A DNA stretch of 64,000 nucleotides from Mesorhizobium wenxiniae (GCF_002284535.1 NZ_NPKH01000035.1:1-64000); one strand, 5' to 3'. Counted from the stretch's first letter, positions 27,997-37,883 are shown. Notes: generated from the sequence alone by a model not told the origin. Made by a program: numbers and translations.

Positions 27997-28265
27997 ATGA
28001 TGAAACTTGTCGCACCCGACTGCTATGGCGACTTCGCCGACGAACTGCACGAAATACACCGTCTGCGATATTCAAGGAGCGGCTTGGACTGGGACGTGCG
28101 GACGAATGGTGGGTACGAGATCGATTCCTTCCATGCGCTCAAGCGCATTATCTGATCTTGCGAGGTTTCGACGGTCGGGTCGATGGTTGCGTCCGGCTGC
28201 TTCAGTCGAACAGGCCGACCATGCTTCGTGATACTTTTCCGGTGCTGTTGGAGGGGAAGACGGCG
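27997..28265 (+). pseudogene. LuxI/TraI-type acyl-homoserine-lactone synthase remnant
   Basis: From ATG 27997 or 28000 the frame encodes MKLVAPDCYGDFADELHEIH and RLRY, then after damage LDWDVRTNGGYEIDSF. A second frame continues AHYLILRGFDGRVDGCVRLL and PTMLRDTFPVLLEGKTA. These are hallmark LuxI segments (the R-x-R-Y, W-D-V, E-x-D and GCVRLLP-TGPTML-DTFP blocks). At least one frameshift splits it and the C-terminal third is missing. Repeat copy 3 starts about 125 bp further on. Confidence 0.65.
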
Positions 28266-28388
28266 TCCAAAGCGAGGCCGGCTCCATCCCCGGCAGACAG
28301 TTTGAACTATCAATCGCCAATTTGGGATCGCCAACCATTCAATCAGCTCGGGCGCCGCTCTAGCCGCAACCGTAAGATGCGATTCAGC

Positions 28389-28540
28389 ATCACCAAGCGC
28401 CGATATGGCGGCAGATGTCAAAAGAATGACCGGAAATGTCAATGCGATTCTAATTGCGCAACCTAATCATCACCCGATGGACCGCGTGAATTGGCTCCGC
28501 GAGCGTCGCCTCTACGGGCATTTCCTTGGCCAAGGCGGCA
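28389..28540 (+). repeat. Dispersed operator-like repeat, copy 3 (upstream of first peptide ABC operon)
   Basis: The units are TGGCGG at 28406, TGTCAA at 28416, TGACCG at 28427 and TGTCAA at 28437, followed by TGCGATTCTAATTGCGCA. The tail CCGATGGACCGCGTGAATTG and GCGAGCGTCGCCTC matches copies 2, 6 and 7. The first gene of the operon starts at 28611. Confidence 0.85.
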
Positions 28541-28610
28541 TGCGATTTGCGGAAGCAACGAGCCGCTCGACTTGGTCAATGAGATAAAATCTTAGAAAAG
28601 AGCATCCACC

Positions 28611-29693
28611 GTGCCCGAACTGAAGCGGCCTGATCTATTGAAACGCTGCGGAACCACCTTGGATTGGGAGGCGCGCGACTTAATTCAAGATGGAACTTCG
28701 AGGCCTGTTTTGGAGGTATCTGATCTTCAGACGGTCTTCTGGTCTCGCAGAACTAGAATCTATGCGGCCAACGGCGTGAGTTTCCACCTCAATCGCGGTG
28801 AGCTTCTGGGGGTGGTTGGTGAAAGCGGGTCGGGCAAGAGCGTCACGATGATGTCGCTCTTGAGGCTCCTGCCGTCGCCACCTGCCGAAATCGTGTCTGG
28901 AAGGGTGCGTCTTGGGGACAGGGATCTTTTGTCGCTCGACCCGAGCGAAATGCGAAAGGTCCGCGGCGGCGAGGTTGGGTTCATCTTCCAGGACCCGATG
29001 ACATCGCTCAACCCGGTCTTCACGGTCGGCTACCAGCTGATGGAGCCGTTACGCAAGCATCTCGGTCTAGGCCGCAGCGAGGCGCGCAAACGTGCGATCG
29101 AGCTTCTCTCCCGGGTCGGCATTCCCTCGCCACAGGACAGGATAAACGACTATCCGCACCAGTTCTCCGGAGGGATGTGCCAGCGGGTGATGATCGCCAT
29201 TGCGCTCGCCTGCGACCCAAAGGTGCTTATCGCCGATGAGCCGACGACCGCCCTCGACGTGACGATCCAAGCCCAGATCCTGGAGCTCGTCCAGAAGCTG
29301 CGCCAGGAAATGGGCATGAGCGTTATCTGGATCACGCATGATCTCGGTGTGGTAGCCGGGATCGCCGACCGGGTGATGGTCATGTACGGCGGACTCGTTG
29401 TCGAGTGCGCCGCTGCCGACGATCTCTACGCAAATCCCCGTCATCCCTATACGCGCGCGCTTCTGGAAACCGTGCCGCGGGCCGATATGGCTGGGCAGGA
29501 GCGACTGAAGAGCGTTGGGGGCCAGCCGCCGCATCTCACTGTCTTTCCGACGAGCTGTCCCTTCGCGCCACGATGTCCGCATGCTTTTGACCGGTGTCGC
29601 AGCGAAAGGCCACCGCTAATGCCTGTGGGCGAAGGCCATGATGCGGCATGCTGGTGGGACGTTATCGAGGGAAGTCCGCGCGATGATGTCTGA
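28611..29693 (+). CDS. Dipeptide/oligopeptide-type ABC transporter ATPase (DppD/OppD-like)
   Basis: This 360-residue ATPase has Walker A GESGSGKSV, the Q-loop FIFQDPMTSLNPVF, the signature FSGGMCQR, Walker B VLIADEP, the switch His in WITHDLGVVAGIADR, and the C-terminal oligopeptide-transporter cysteine motif CPFAPRCPHAFDRC. The start is GTG 28611 with only a weak ribosome site. It is unusual that the two ATPase genes come first, ahead of the binding protein. The operon order is D, F, A, B, C and then the Asp-box protein gene. The substrate is unknown. Confidence 0.88.
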   Translation: MPELKRPDLLKRCGTTLDWEARDLIQDGTSRPVLEVSDLQTVFWSRRTRIYAANGVSFHLNRGELLGVVGESGSGKSVTMMSLLRLLPSPPAEIVSGRVRLGDRDLLSLDPSEMRKVRGGEVGFIFQDPMTSLNPVFTVGYQLMEPLRKHLGLGRSEARKRAIELLSRVGIPSPQDRINDYPHQFSGGMCQRVMIAIALACDPKVLIADEPTTALDVTIQAQILELVQKLRQEMGMSVIWITHDLGVVAGIADRVMVMYGGLVVECAAADDLYANPRHPYTRALLETVPRADMAGQERLKSVGGQPPHLTVFPTSCPFAPRCPHAFDRCRSERPPLMPVGEGHDAACWWDVIEGSPRDDV

Positions 29694-30702
29694 GCCGGGC
29701 GTCCTCACCATAAAACCACAGGCCGGCCCGGACGACGTCCTGCTCCGTATCATTGATCTAACCTTGCATTTCCCGACCTATCGGGGTGTCCTCGGGCGCC
29801 AGGTGGGCGGCATCAGAGCGGTAGATGGCGTGAATTTGGAAGTCAGGCGAGGCCGGACGCTGGGCTTGGTCGGCGAGAGCGGCTGCGGCAAGACGACGAC
29901 GGGGCGGGTCATCCTGCGCCTTTACGACCCCACCGGCGGCCGCATCGAATTTGATGGCGAAGACATCACGCACATCCAAGGCAAAAAGCTGCGCCGCATG
30001 CGCGCGCGCATGCAAATGATTTTCCAAGATCCGCAGGCCTGTCTTAATCCGCGCATGACGGTCGGTTCAATCATCGCCGAACCGCTCAACGAACACCGAG
30101 CGCTGAAAGGCAAGGAAAAGGAGAAGCGGACCCGCGAGTTGCTCGATGCCGTTGGCCTTAATCCGAAATTCGCCAACCGCTACCCGCACGAATTCTCCGG
30201 CGGTCAGCGCCAACGCATTGGCATCGCCCGGGCGCTCGCGCTCAATCCGGATTTCATCGTCTGCGATGAGCCGATCGCCGCCCTGGATGTCTCCATCCAA
30301 GCCCAGGTGGTCAATCTTCTTAAAGACCTGCAGGAGCAATTCTCGCTGACATACCTCTTCATCAGCCATGATCTTTCAATGGTTCGTCATCTGTGTGAGG
30401 ACGTCGCGGTGATGTACCTGGGCAAGGTGATGGAACTCGGCCCACGCGACCTCATCTACAAAGACCCAATGCATCCCTACACGAAGGCGTTGCTCTCTGC
30501 GGTCCCGGTGCCGGATCCGAGGGTCGAGCGCGCGCGGCAGCGCATCATCCTGAAGGGCGATTTACCGAGCCCGGCCAATCCGCCTTCGGGGTGTCGATTT
30601 CGCACCCGCTGCCCGGTCGCGTTCGACCGGTGCGCGGCAGAGCAACCGGCTTGGCGAAAGGTGGCCGGCAACCGGTGGGTCGCTTGCCACCGAGCCGAGT
30701 AA
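29683..30702 (+). CDS. Dipeptide/oligopeptide-type ABC transporter ATPase (DppF/OppF-like)
   Basis: This 339-residue partner ATPase overlaps the preceding gene by 11 bp. It shows Walker A GESGCGKTT, the Q-loop MIFQDPQACLNPRM, the signature FSGGQRQR, Walker B FIVCDEP, the switch His in FISHDLSMVRHLCED and the C-terminal motif CRFRTRCPVAFDRC. GAGGGAAG precedes ATG 29683; ATG 29686 is also possible. It forms a heterodimer with the 28611 product. Confidence 0.88.
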   Translation: MMSEPGVLTIKPQAGPDDVLLRIIDLTLHFPTYRGVLGRQVGGIRAVDGVNLEVRRGRTLGLVGESGCGKTTTGRVILRLYDPTGGRIEFDGEDITHIQGKKLRRMRARMQMIFQDPQACLNPRMTVGSIIAEPLNEHRALKGKEKEKRTRELLDAVGLNPKFANRYPHEFSGGQRQRIGIARALALNPDFIVCDEPIAALDVSIQAQVVNLLKDLQEQFSLTYLFISHDLSMVRHLCEDVAVMYLGKVMELGPRDLIYKDPMHPYTKALLSAVPVPDPRVERARQRIILKGDLPSPANPPSGCRFRTRCPVAFDRCAAEQPAWRKVAGNRWVACHRAE

Positions 30703-30835
30703 CAGGAAATGGCGGGAAGCTCGATCGAGGCAATCCTGCCAAACCATCCACCTTTCCCGATGGGAAGGAGATGAGGACTGACATCACAAGGCCGGCGGCA
30801 GCTGGGCCGTCATTCAGCAAGGGAGGAAGTAGTAG

Positions 30836-32533
30836 ATGTTGAGAATGGTTTCATTGCTAGCGGGGGCGGGCGTGGCAAGCCTCGTCGCGACACCGGCATT
30901 GGCCGAACGCGGTACAGACGGCGTCGTCAACATCCTGTCTTGGCAGGCGCCATCGATCATGAATCCCTATCTCTCGGGCGGGGAAAAGGACACCGACGCC
31001 GCCTCTCTTGTGCTCGAGCCGCTAGCCAGCTACGACGAGAATGGCGAGCTTTTCCCGCGGCTTGCGGCGGAAATCCCAACCGTCGAGAACGGTGGCGTCG
31101 CCAAGGATCTGAAGTCGATCACCTGGAAGCTGAAGCCTGGTCTCAAATGGTCTGATGGCACGACGGTCACGGCGAAGGACGTGGTCTTCACTGCCAACTA
31201 CTGCATGGACCCAAAGGGTGGCTGCGCAGCACTTGCTAGGTTCCAGGGTGTCGACAAGGTCGAGGCGCTGGATGACCTGACCGTGAAGGTAACCTTCAAG
31301 GAGCTGACGGTCGTCCCCTACACTCTCTTTGTCGCCATGTGGTCTCCGATCATCCAGGCCAAACAGTTCGCCGACTGCCTGGGCACAAAAGCACCAACCT
31401 GCACGGAAGCCAATTTCTATCCGGTCGGCACCGGGCCGTTTGTCGTCGCCAACTTCAAGCCGAATGACGCGGTCCAGCTCAAGGCCAACCCGAACTACCG
31501 CGATCCGAACAAGCCCGCTTTCGCGGGGGTCAACTTCAAGGGCGGCGGCGATGCGCTCGGGGCGGCTCGTGCCGTGCTGCAGACCAGCGAATATGACTAC
31601 GCCGGGATGTTGCAGGTTGCTCCGGACGTGCTGAGCAAAATGGAGAAAGGGGGCAAGGGCAAACTCCTCTCGGTTTTCGGAACGAATGTCGAAACTCTTT
31701 TTATGAACTTGACCGATCCCTCGGCCAGTCTACCGCCGGAGGAGCGTTCGACGGACAAGCATCCACACCCGATACTCAGCGACGTTCGCGTGCGCCAGGC
31801 TCTGTCGATGGCGCTGGACCGCGCGAGGTTGAGTGAGATCGGCTACGGCTCCATGGGCAAGCCCACATGCGACTTCGTTCCGGCGCCGCCGATCTTCGCC
31901 GCCGGCAACACGGAGTGCTTGAAGCAGGATATTCCGGGTGCCGTGAAGCTTCTTGATGAAGCGGGCTGGAAGCCGGGTCCCGATGGGATCCGGGAGAAGG
32001 ATAGCAAAAAGCTGAAGCTCACCTTCGTAACTACGACCAACGCCACGCGCAACCAGTTCCAAGCGATCATCAAGCAGTGGTGGCACGAGATAGGGGTCGA
32101 TGTGGAACTGAGGAGCCTCGACGCCTCGGTCTTCTTCAGCAGCGACCCGAGCAGCCCGGATACATACCAGAAGTTCTATGCCGATGTCCAGATGTGGACC
32201 AATTACTCTGACGCTCCCGACCCCGGCGAATATGTCGCAACCTACACCTGTAACAAGGCTCCGCTGCCGGACAAGCAGTGGCAAGGCAGTAATGTTCCGC
32301 GCTACTGCGACACGAATTACGACGCGCTGGTGAAGGAACTCGGCAAGACCGCCGCCATCGAGAAGCGCGCCGAGATTGTCAAAAAGCTCAACACCATTCT
32401 GAGTGACAGTTACGCGATCATGCCGCTGGTCTGGCGCAGCAGCGTCTCGGCGACCTCTAAGACACTAGGCGGGTATGTCGGCAGCGGGGATTCCAGGTTT
32501 TGGAACGCTCAGGACTGGTATCGCAGGAAGTGA
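30836..32533 (+). CDS. Peptide-type ABC transporter substrate-binding protein (SBP_bac_5 family)
   Basis: This is a 565-residue periplasmic binding protein with a Sec signal peptide cleaved near ALA-ER (residue 23). The family-5 pattern is clear: LPLLA-like entry VLEPLASYDENGELFPRLAA, LKPGLKWSDGTTVTAKDVVF, YPVGTGPFVVANFKPNDAVQ and VRQALSMALDRARLSEIGYG. GGGAGGAAG precedes ATG 30836. It has several cysteines (NYCMDPKGGC, TYTCNKAPLP), more than most relatives, which could form periplasmic disulphides. It lies after both ATPase genes and before the permeases. Confidence 0.88.
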   Translation: MLRMVSLLAGAGVASLVATPALAERGTDGVVNILSWQAPSIMNPYLSGGEKDTDAASLVLEPLASYDENGELFPRLAAEIPTVENGGVAKDLKSITWKLKPGLKWSDGTTVTAKDVVFTANYCMDPKGGCAALARFQGVDKVEALDDLTVKVTFKELTVVPYTLFVAMWSPIIQAKQFADCLGTKAPTCTEANFYPVGTGPFVVANFKPNDAVQLKANPNYRDPNKPAFAGVNFKGGGDALGAARAVLQTSEYDYAGMLQVAPDVLSKMEKGGKGKLLSVFGTNVETLFMNLTDPSASLPPEERSTDKHPHPILSDVRVRQALSMALDRARLSEIGYGSMGKPTCDFVPAPPIFAAGNTECLKQDIPGAVKLLDEAGWKPGPDGIREKDSKKLKLTFVTTTNATRNQFQAIIKQWWHEIGVDVELRSLDASVFFSSDPSSPDTYQKFYADVQMWTNYSDAPDPGEYVATYTCNKAPLPDKQWQGSNVPRYCDTNYDALVKELGKTAAIEKRAEIVKKLNTILSDSYAIMPLVWRSSVSATSKTLGGYVGSGDSRFWNAQDWYRRK

Positions 32534-32625
32534 GATTGCCTGCGCCTCCTTGGAGAGGGCGCGCCGCTTTCCATCTCCATGCCGGCCGCGGGCGTTGCCC
32601 CGGCCGCCAGCAATAGGTGCCGCGC

Positions 32626-33633
32626 ATGCTCAACTATGCCATCCGGCGACTGCTTATGGCGGTCCCGACCTTATTCTTGATCAGCCTCATGATCTTCTCG
32701 CTGCTCAAACTCGCGCCAGGCGATCCGCTATCGCAGTTGCCGCTGACCATTCCGCCCGAAGTGCGCGAAAAGATGCGTGCTGCCCTTGGCGTCGACGAGC
32801 CGCTGATCGTGCAATATCTGCTGTGGCTGAAGCAGTTCTTCGTAATCGAGCCGCTGCGTGGTTTCGACATTCTGTTCGGGACGCATCTTTCGGACGGTAT
32901 GCAGCGGATCATCTCCTGGCAAACACGCGGTCCGGTTTTCAGCATGATCGCCGAGCGCCTTCCGCAGACGCTGTTGGTTGTCGGCCTGGCCTACATCGTC
33001 GGCGTGCTGATTGCTGTGCCGATCGGAATTGTCTCAGCCTACAAGCAATATTCAGTATTCGATCAGATCGGCACCTTCCTGTCGATGCTCGGCCTTGCCG
33101 TGCCGCCCTTCTTCTCGGGCGTTCTGGCGATCCTGATCTTCGCCGTCTACCTCGACTGGCTTCCGACAATCTATAACACCAATCTTATCGTCAACAGCTG
33201 GAGCAACTTCACCGAGCAATTTCTGCAGATGGCCATGCCGGTGATGGTTCTTGCAGTTCAGACTATCGCTTCCATCAGCCGCTATCTGCGCTCGTCAATG
33301 CTCGACAATCTCGAGCAGGACTATGTCCGCACGGCTCGGGCCAAGGGCATGGGCGAGAATGTCGTCGTTTTCATCCACGTCCTGCGCAATTCGATGATCC
33401 CGGTGGTCACTGTCATCACGCTGGGACTGCCGAGCGTCTTCGGCGGTGCCATCGTCACCGAGCAGATCTTCAGGGTTAACGGGATCGGCCAACTCCTGAT
33501 CACCGCCATCTACGCCAACGACGTGCCGACGGTGCAGACATTGGCCTTCATCTTCGCTGTGCTGATCGTCGTCTTCAACCTGATCGCCGATCTGCTCTAC
33601 GGCGTACTTGATCCCAGGATTCGCTATGACTGA
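32626..33633 (+). CDS. Peptide-type ABC transporter permease (DppB/OppB-like)
   Basis: This 335-residue inner-membrane permease has a first membrane segment at MLNYAIRRLLMAVPTLFLIS, the conserved LKLAPGDPL after it, a core of membrane helices, and the ATPase-contact loop YVRTARAKGMGENVVVFIHV. It ends with the usual GVLDPRIRYD. ATG 32626 is preceded by AGGTG. The 3' end overlaps the next permease gene. Confidence 0.87.
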   Translation: MLNYAIRRLLMAVPTLFLISLMIFSLLKLAPGDPLSQLPLTIPPEVREKMRAALGVDEPLIVQYLLWLKQFFVIEPLRGFDILFGTHLSDGMQRIISWQTRGPVFSMIAERLPQTLLVVGLAYIVGVLIAVPIGIVSAYKQYSVFDQIGTFLSMLGLAVPPFFSGVLAILIFAVYLDWLPTIYNTNLIVNSWSNFTEQFLQMAMPVMVLAVQTIASISRYLRSSMLDNLEQDYVRTARAKGMGENVVVFIHVLRNSMIPVVTVITLGLPSVFGGAIVTEQIFRVNGIGQLLITAIYANDVPTVQTLAFIFAVLIVVFNLIADLLYGVLDPRIRYD

Positions 33634-34612
33634 GCTGGTTAGCTACAACGAACCGAAAAACGTTGCCGAGGCGCCTGTTTCGGAAACGGCAACTACCGAT
33701 CCCATCGCCGGCGTGGACCTTGTGGTGCTTAAGGTTCCGCCGCGCAATCAGTGTTGGGACGTCTGGGACCAGTTCAAGACCCACAAAGGCGCGGTGGCCG
33801 GGGCGGGCGTCTTCTTCGTAATTGTCGTCGCTGTCGTCTTCGGCCCCTTCGTTTGGCGCGTAAGCCCCGCCTATATCGACTTCACAGCCATGAATGCGGG
33901 ACCAAGTTGGGCCCATCCGTTCGGCACCGACCAGCTTGGGCGCGATCTTCTCGCGCGGATGATGACAGGTGGGCGCGTTGCGATCGCCGTCGGCCTGGCG
34001 GCGATGATCATCTCTATTTTTCTTGGAACGCTTATCGGTGTCCTTACCGGCTACTTCAAATCCCTTGATGGGCCGCTGATGCGGCTCACCGATCTCTTTC
34101 TGTCATTACCGGTGCTCCCACTGCTATTGGTCGCAGTGATGCTGTTCCGCGATGCGGTGGCAAAAATTCTCGGAAACGATCTAGGGAGTTTCACCCTCAT
34201 CGTGTCGATCATCGGCGTGATGAGCTGGATGGGCATGGCACGCATCGTGCGCGGCGAAGTGTTGGCCGTCAAGCAGCGCGAATTCGTAATGGCGTCGCGC
34301 AGCATCGGCACCCCGCCGCACCGGATCATTATTCGGCATGTGCTGCCCAACGTCATGTCGCCGATCATTGTCTCGGCTACTCTCGGCATCGCCGATGCCA
34401 TTATCGCGGAAAGCGTGCTTTCGTTTCTTGGCCTGGGCTTTCCGCCGGATTTTCCGACTTGGGGACGACTGCTCTATGACGGGATCGAATACATGCAGGT
34501 CTCCCCGCAACTAGTGCTGTGGCCGGGCATTGCGATTTCGCTGACCGTCCTCAGCGTCAACTATATCGGTGACGGCTTCAGAGATGCGCTCGATCCGCGA
34601 CTGCGGCGATGA
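33626..34612 (+). CDS. Peptide-type ABC transporter permease (DppC/OppC-like)
   Basis: The product is 328 residues. A longer than usual N-terminal cytoplasmic tail (about 60 residues) leads into a first membrane helix AVAGAGVFFVIVVAVVFGPF. The conserved HPFGTDQLGRDLLARMMTGG follows, then the core helices and the contact loop REFVMASRSIGTPPHRIIIR. It ends DGFRDALDPRLRR. ATG 33626 overlaps the preceding stop by 8 bp. Confidence 0.87.
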   Translation: MTELVSYNEPKNVAEAPVSETATTDPIAGVDLVVLKVPPRNQCWDVWDQFKTHKGAVAGAGVFFVIVVAVVFGPFVWRVSPAYIDFTAMNAGPSWAHPFGTDQLGRDLLARMMTGGRVAIAVGLAAMIISIFLGTLIGVLTGYFKSLDGPLMRLTDLFLSLPVLPLLLVAVMLFRDAVAKILGNDLGSFTLIVSIIGVMSWMGMARIVRGEVLAVKQREFVMASRSIGTPPHRIIIRHVLPNVMSPIIVSATLGIADAIIAESVLSFLGLGFPPDFPTWGRLLYDGIEYMQVSPQLVLWPGIAISLTVLSVNYIGDGFRDALDPRLRR

Positions 34613-34691
34613 TGCACCTTCGATACCTGAAAGCATACGACGAGAAGAAGTGAAGCAGTAACAATCCAATGCCAACTATCAGCGAGTTGAA

Positions 34692-37600
34692 ATGTTGAAG
34701 CAAACCCATGTAACTGACCCTAAGTGTCTCGAGGCCCTCAAATGGCGCTGCATCGGACCCGCCAGAGGCGGCCGCGTTGTGGCCGTCGCTGGGGATCCGA
34801 ATGATCCAATGGTGTTCTATTTTGGCGCCTGCGCGGGCGGGGTTTGGAAGACAATCGACGGCGGAGTTTATTGGCGCTGCGTGTCCGACGGTTTCTTCAC
34901 GAGCGCCAGCGTCGGCGCGCTCGCGGTTGCCCGCTCCAACTCGAATGTCATCTATGCCGGTACGGGCGAGACGACGATCCGCGTCGACGTCTCTTACGGC
35001 GATGGCGTCTATAGGTCGACCGATGCCGGCCGCAGTTGGGTTCATCTGGGGCTGAGAGAGACCCGCCACATTGGCAAGATCTGCATTCACCCGCTCGATC
35101 CGGACATCGTCTTTGTCGCGGCTCTGGGCGACGCGTTCGGTTCCAATGAGGAAAGGGGCGTGTTCCGCTCCAAGGACGGCGGCAAGACCTGGCAGAAGGT
35201 CCTCTACCGCAATCCCGACGCCGGCGCCGTCGATATTTCGATGGATCCCAGCAATCCGCGCATCCTTTTTGCCACGACTTGGGAGACGCGGCGTAGTTTC
35301 TGGAACCTGAACAGCGGTGGGCCGGGGAGCGGACTCTTCCGGTCGCTTGACGGCGGCGACACCTGGGAGGAGCTGTCCGGTCGCAACGGCCTACCGGGCG
35401 GGGTGCTCGGCAAGCTTGGCGTCTCCGTCTCGCAGGCGCAGCGCGGGCGCGTCTACGCGCTCATCGAGGCGGAGGGCGACAAGATCGGGCTCTACCGCAC
35501 TGACGATTACGGAGACCGCTGGGTCCATGTCTCGCAAAATCGCGATCTGATCCATCGCCCCTGGTACTACACCCACGTCTTCGCCGACACCGTACATGCC
35601 GATACCGTCTACGTGAACAACTTGCAAATGTGGAAGTCGACCGATGGCGGGGCGAGCTTCACCAACTTGACGACGCCTTACAGCGACAACCACGATCTAT
35701 GGATCGATCCTGCCAATCCCAAGCGGATGATCCAAGGCAACGACGGCGGCGCCTGCGTCACCTTCAACGGTGGCAGAACCTGGTCGTCGATCTACAATCA
35801 GATGACGGCGCAGTTCTATCGCATCGACGTTGACGATCGGCACCCTTATCGGGTCTACGCCACCCAGCAGGACAACACCGCGATCTCAGTCCCGAGCGCC
35901 TCGGAAACGGGCGTCATCACCTTGGGTGATTGCACTTATCCGGGGACCGGCGAGAGCGGCTTCATCGCCGTCGATCCTGAGGACCCCGACATCGTCTATT
36001 GCGGCGCGACCGGCTCGAGCCCAGGCGGCTGTGGAGCTCTGCAACGCTACGACCACCGTACCCGGCAGATTCGCGTCGTCAGTGTCTGGCCAGAAAAAAC
36101 GAGTGGCATGGCGCCGAAGAACATGCGGTACCGCTTCGCCTGGACTTTCCCGATCACCTTCTCGCCGCATGATCCGAAGACGCTGTATGCCGGGGGCAAT
36201 CACGTCTTCCGCAGCCGCGATGAAGGATCGAGCTGGACCGCGATCTCGCCCGATCTCAGCCTCAGCGACCCGGCTCGGCAGGATTACTCGGGCGGCGTCT
36301 TGACCCACGACAACTCCGGCGCGGAGGTGCATGCGACGTGCGCATCGGTCGTCGAATCCCGGCATCGCAAGGGGGAGATCTGGGCGTCTACCGATGACGG
36401 CCTCGTCCATGTGACGCGGAACGACGGGATCGAGTGGAGGAACGTCACGCCCGACGCCATGCCCGAACTCGCCTATGTCGGCTGCGTCGAGATCTCGTCG
36501 CATGACGCCGATACCGTCTATGTAGCGGCGACACGCTACAAGCTCGCCGACTATCAACCTTATCTCTTCCGCACCAGGGATGGCGGCAAGAGTTGGCAGC
36601 CGATCAATGGCAACTTGCCGAACGGCGAAATCACGCGCGTGGTGCGAGCCGACCCGGTGCGGCCGGGACTACTCTTCGTCGGCACCGAGACGGCGGTCTT
36701 CTTCAGTCTCGACGAGGGCGCGCACTGGTCGCGTCTGGCCGGCGGCTTGCCCGTGGTGCCGGTCTACGATCTCAAGATCAAGGGAAGCGATCTGGTCGCC
36801 GGCACTCATGGCCGGTCCTTCTGGATCCTCGACGACATTACGGCCTTGCGCGAGCTGGCCGTGGATCAGAACGACGCGAGGCTGATGAGCCCGCGCCCCA
36901 CGGTCCGGACCAAGCTCCGGTACGGGGCCCGGAAAGGTTCCAAGGCCGGCATGAGCTACAGCCCGGCTTTCGGCATCGGCGCCGGCACAGAGGGCGTGGA
37001 GCTGGAGGGTGGACGGAGCCATCGCCACTATCTCGACTGCGGCGAAAACCCGCCGATCGGAGCGATCGTCTATTACTGGCTGCCCGAGGATGCGGAGGGC
37101 CCGGTCAAGCTCACTTTCCAGGACGCCACGGGAAAGACCATCATCGCTTTCACGAGCGACGACCAAGAAGCGTCCTTCGATAAGAAGCCGGGCACTAAGG
37201 CCGGCCTCAACCGTTTCGTTTGGGACCTCAAGCATCGGGGACCATCCAAACTCGACAAATCGCTGATAACCCGGAAGTACGAGCCTCTCGCGATGGAGGA
37301 CGAGGATCCGAGCGGCCCGGCGGTGGTACCCGGCAGCTATAAGGTTGAGCTGCAGGCGGACGGAAAGAGTCAGATGGCCGGCCTCACCGTCGTCAAGGAC
37401 CCCCGCGTAGCGACGACTGACAAGGACTTCGCCGAGCAGTTCGTGCTCTTACAAGAGCTGTTCGGCAAGGTCTCATCGCTCAATCAGGCGGTCAATCGGA
37501 TCCGGCTCCTAAAGCGTCAACTCGCGGATCTGCAGAAGCGGCTCGGCGGCAGTGACAAATCGCTTGGCGAGCGCACGCAGGCACTGTTCGGGCGGCTCGA

Positions 37601-37883
37601 GGCGATCGAGGGAACGCTGGTCGACATCAAGCGGGAGACGCCGCGCGACAGCGACGACCGTAATCCTGCTGGCTGGCATGATAAGCTGATCGACCTCGTC
37701 ACCGTGGTCGAAATCGGCGACGCGGCGCCGACCGTGCAGGCCCGTCATGTTTCCGATGAGATCATGTCGAGGGTCGACAGCGAGATTAAAAAGCTGGACG
37801 AGGTCGTGAATGACGAGGTCACTGCGCTCAATGCCGCACTCAAGAGCGGTGGCTTCGAGGTGCTCGGGACTGGGAAGGCCTAG
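34692..37883 (+). CDS. Asp-box (BNR) beta-propeller protein of the VPS10/sortilin-like type
   Basis: This is a large 1063-residue protein built from repeated Asp-boxes (S/T-x-D-x-G-x-x-W), such as VWKTIDGGVYW, VYRSTDAGRSW, VFRSKDGGKTW, LFRSLDGGDTW, VFRSRDEGSSW and LFRTRDGGKSW. I count at least nine over residues 50-700, enough for one or two beta-propellers. A beta-rich linker and a helical C-terminus with coiled-coil character (about 900-1000, LLKRQLADLQKRLG) follow. Database relatives are often called glycosyl hydrolases, but I see no catalytic site that proves this. No signal peptide is visible, unlike most of the family. It starts 79 bp after the permease gene, so it belongs to the transport operon. 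Confidence 0.82.
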   Translation: MLKQTHVTDPKCLEALKWRCIGPARGGRVVAVAGDPNDPMVFYFGACAGGVWKTIDGGVYWRCVSDGFFTSASVGALAVARSNSNVIYAGTGETTIRVDVSYGDGVYRSTDAGRSWVHLGLRETRHIGKICIHPLDPDIVFVAALGDAFGSNEERGVFRSKDGGKTWQKVLYRNPDAGAVDISMDPSNPRILFATTWETRRSFWNLNSGGPGSGLFRSLDGGDTWEELSGRNGLPGGVLGKLGVSVSQAQRGRVYALIEAEGDKIGLYRTDDYGDRWVHVSQNRDLIHRPWYYTHVFADTVHADTVYVNNLQMWKSTDGGASFTNLTTPYSDNHDLWIDPANPKRMIQGNDGGACVTFNGGRTWSSIYNQMTAQFYRIDVDDRHPYRVYATQQDNTAISVPSASETGVITLGDCTYPGTGESGFIAVDPEDPDIVYCGATGSSPGGCGALQRYDHRTRQIRVVSVWPEKTSGMAPKNMRYRFAWTFPITFSPHDPKTLYAGGNHVFRSRDEGSSWTAISPDLSLSDPARQDYSGGVLTHDNSGAEVHATCASVVESRHRKGEIWASTDDGLVHVTRNDGIEWRNVTPDAMPELAYVGCVEISSHDADTVYVAATRYKLADYQPYLFRTRDGGKSWQPINGNLPNGEITRVVRADPVRPGLLFVGTETAVFFSLDEGAHWSRLAGGLPVVPVYDLKIKGSDLVAGTHGRSFWILDDITALRELAVDQNDARLMSPRPTVRTKLRYGARKGSKAGMSYSPAFGIGAGTEGVELEGGRSHRHYLDCGENPPIGAIVYYWLPEDAEGPVKLTFQDATGKTIIAFTSDDQEASFDKKPGTKAGLNRFVWDLKHRGPSKLDKSLITRKYEPLAMEDEDPSGPAVVPGSYKVELQADGKSQMAGLTVVKDPRVATTDKDFAEQFVLLQELFGKVSSLNQAVNRIRLLKRQLADLQKRLGGSDKSLGERTQALFGRLEAIEGTLVDIKRETPRDSDDRNPAGWHDKLIDLVTVVEIGDAAPTVQARHVSDEIMSRVDSEIKKLDEVVNDEVTALNAALKSGGFEVLGTGKA

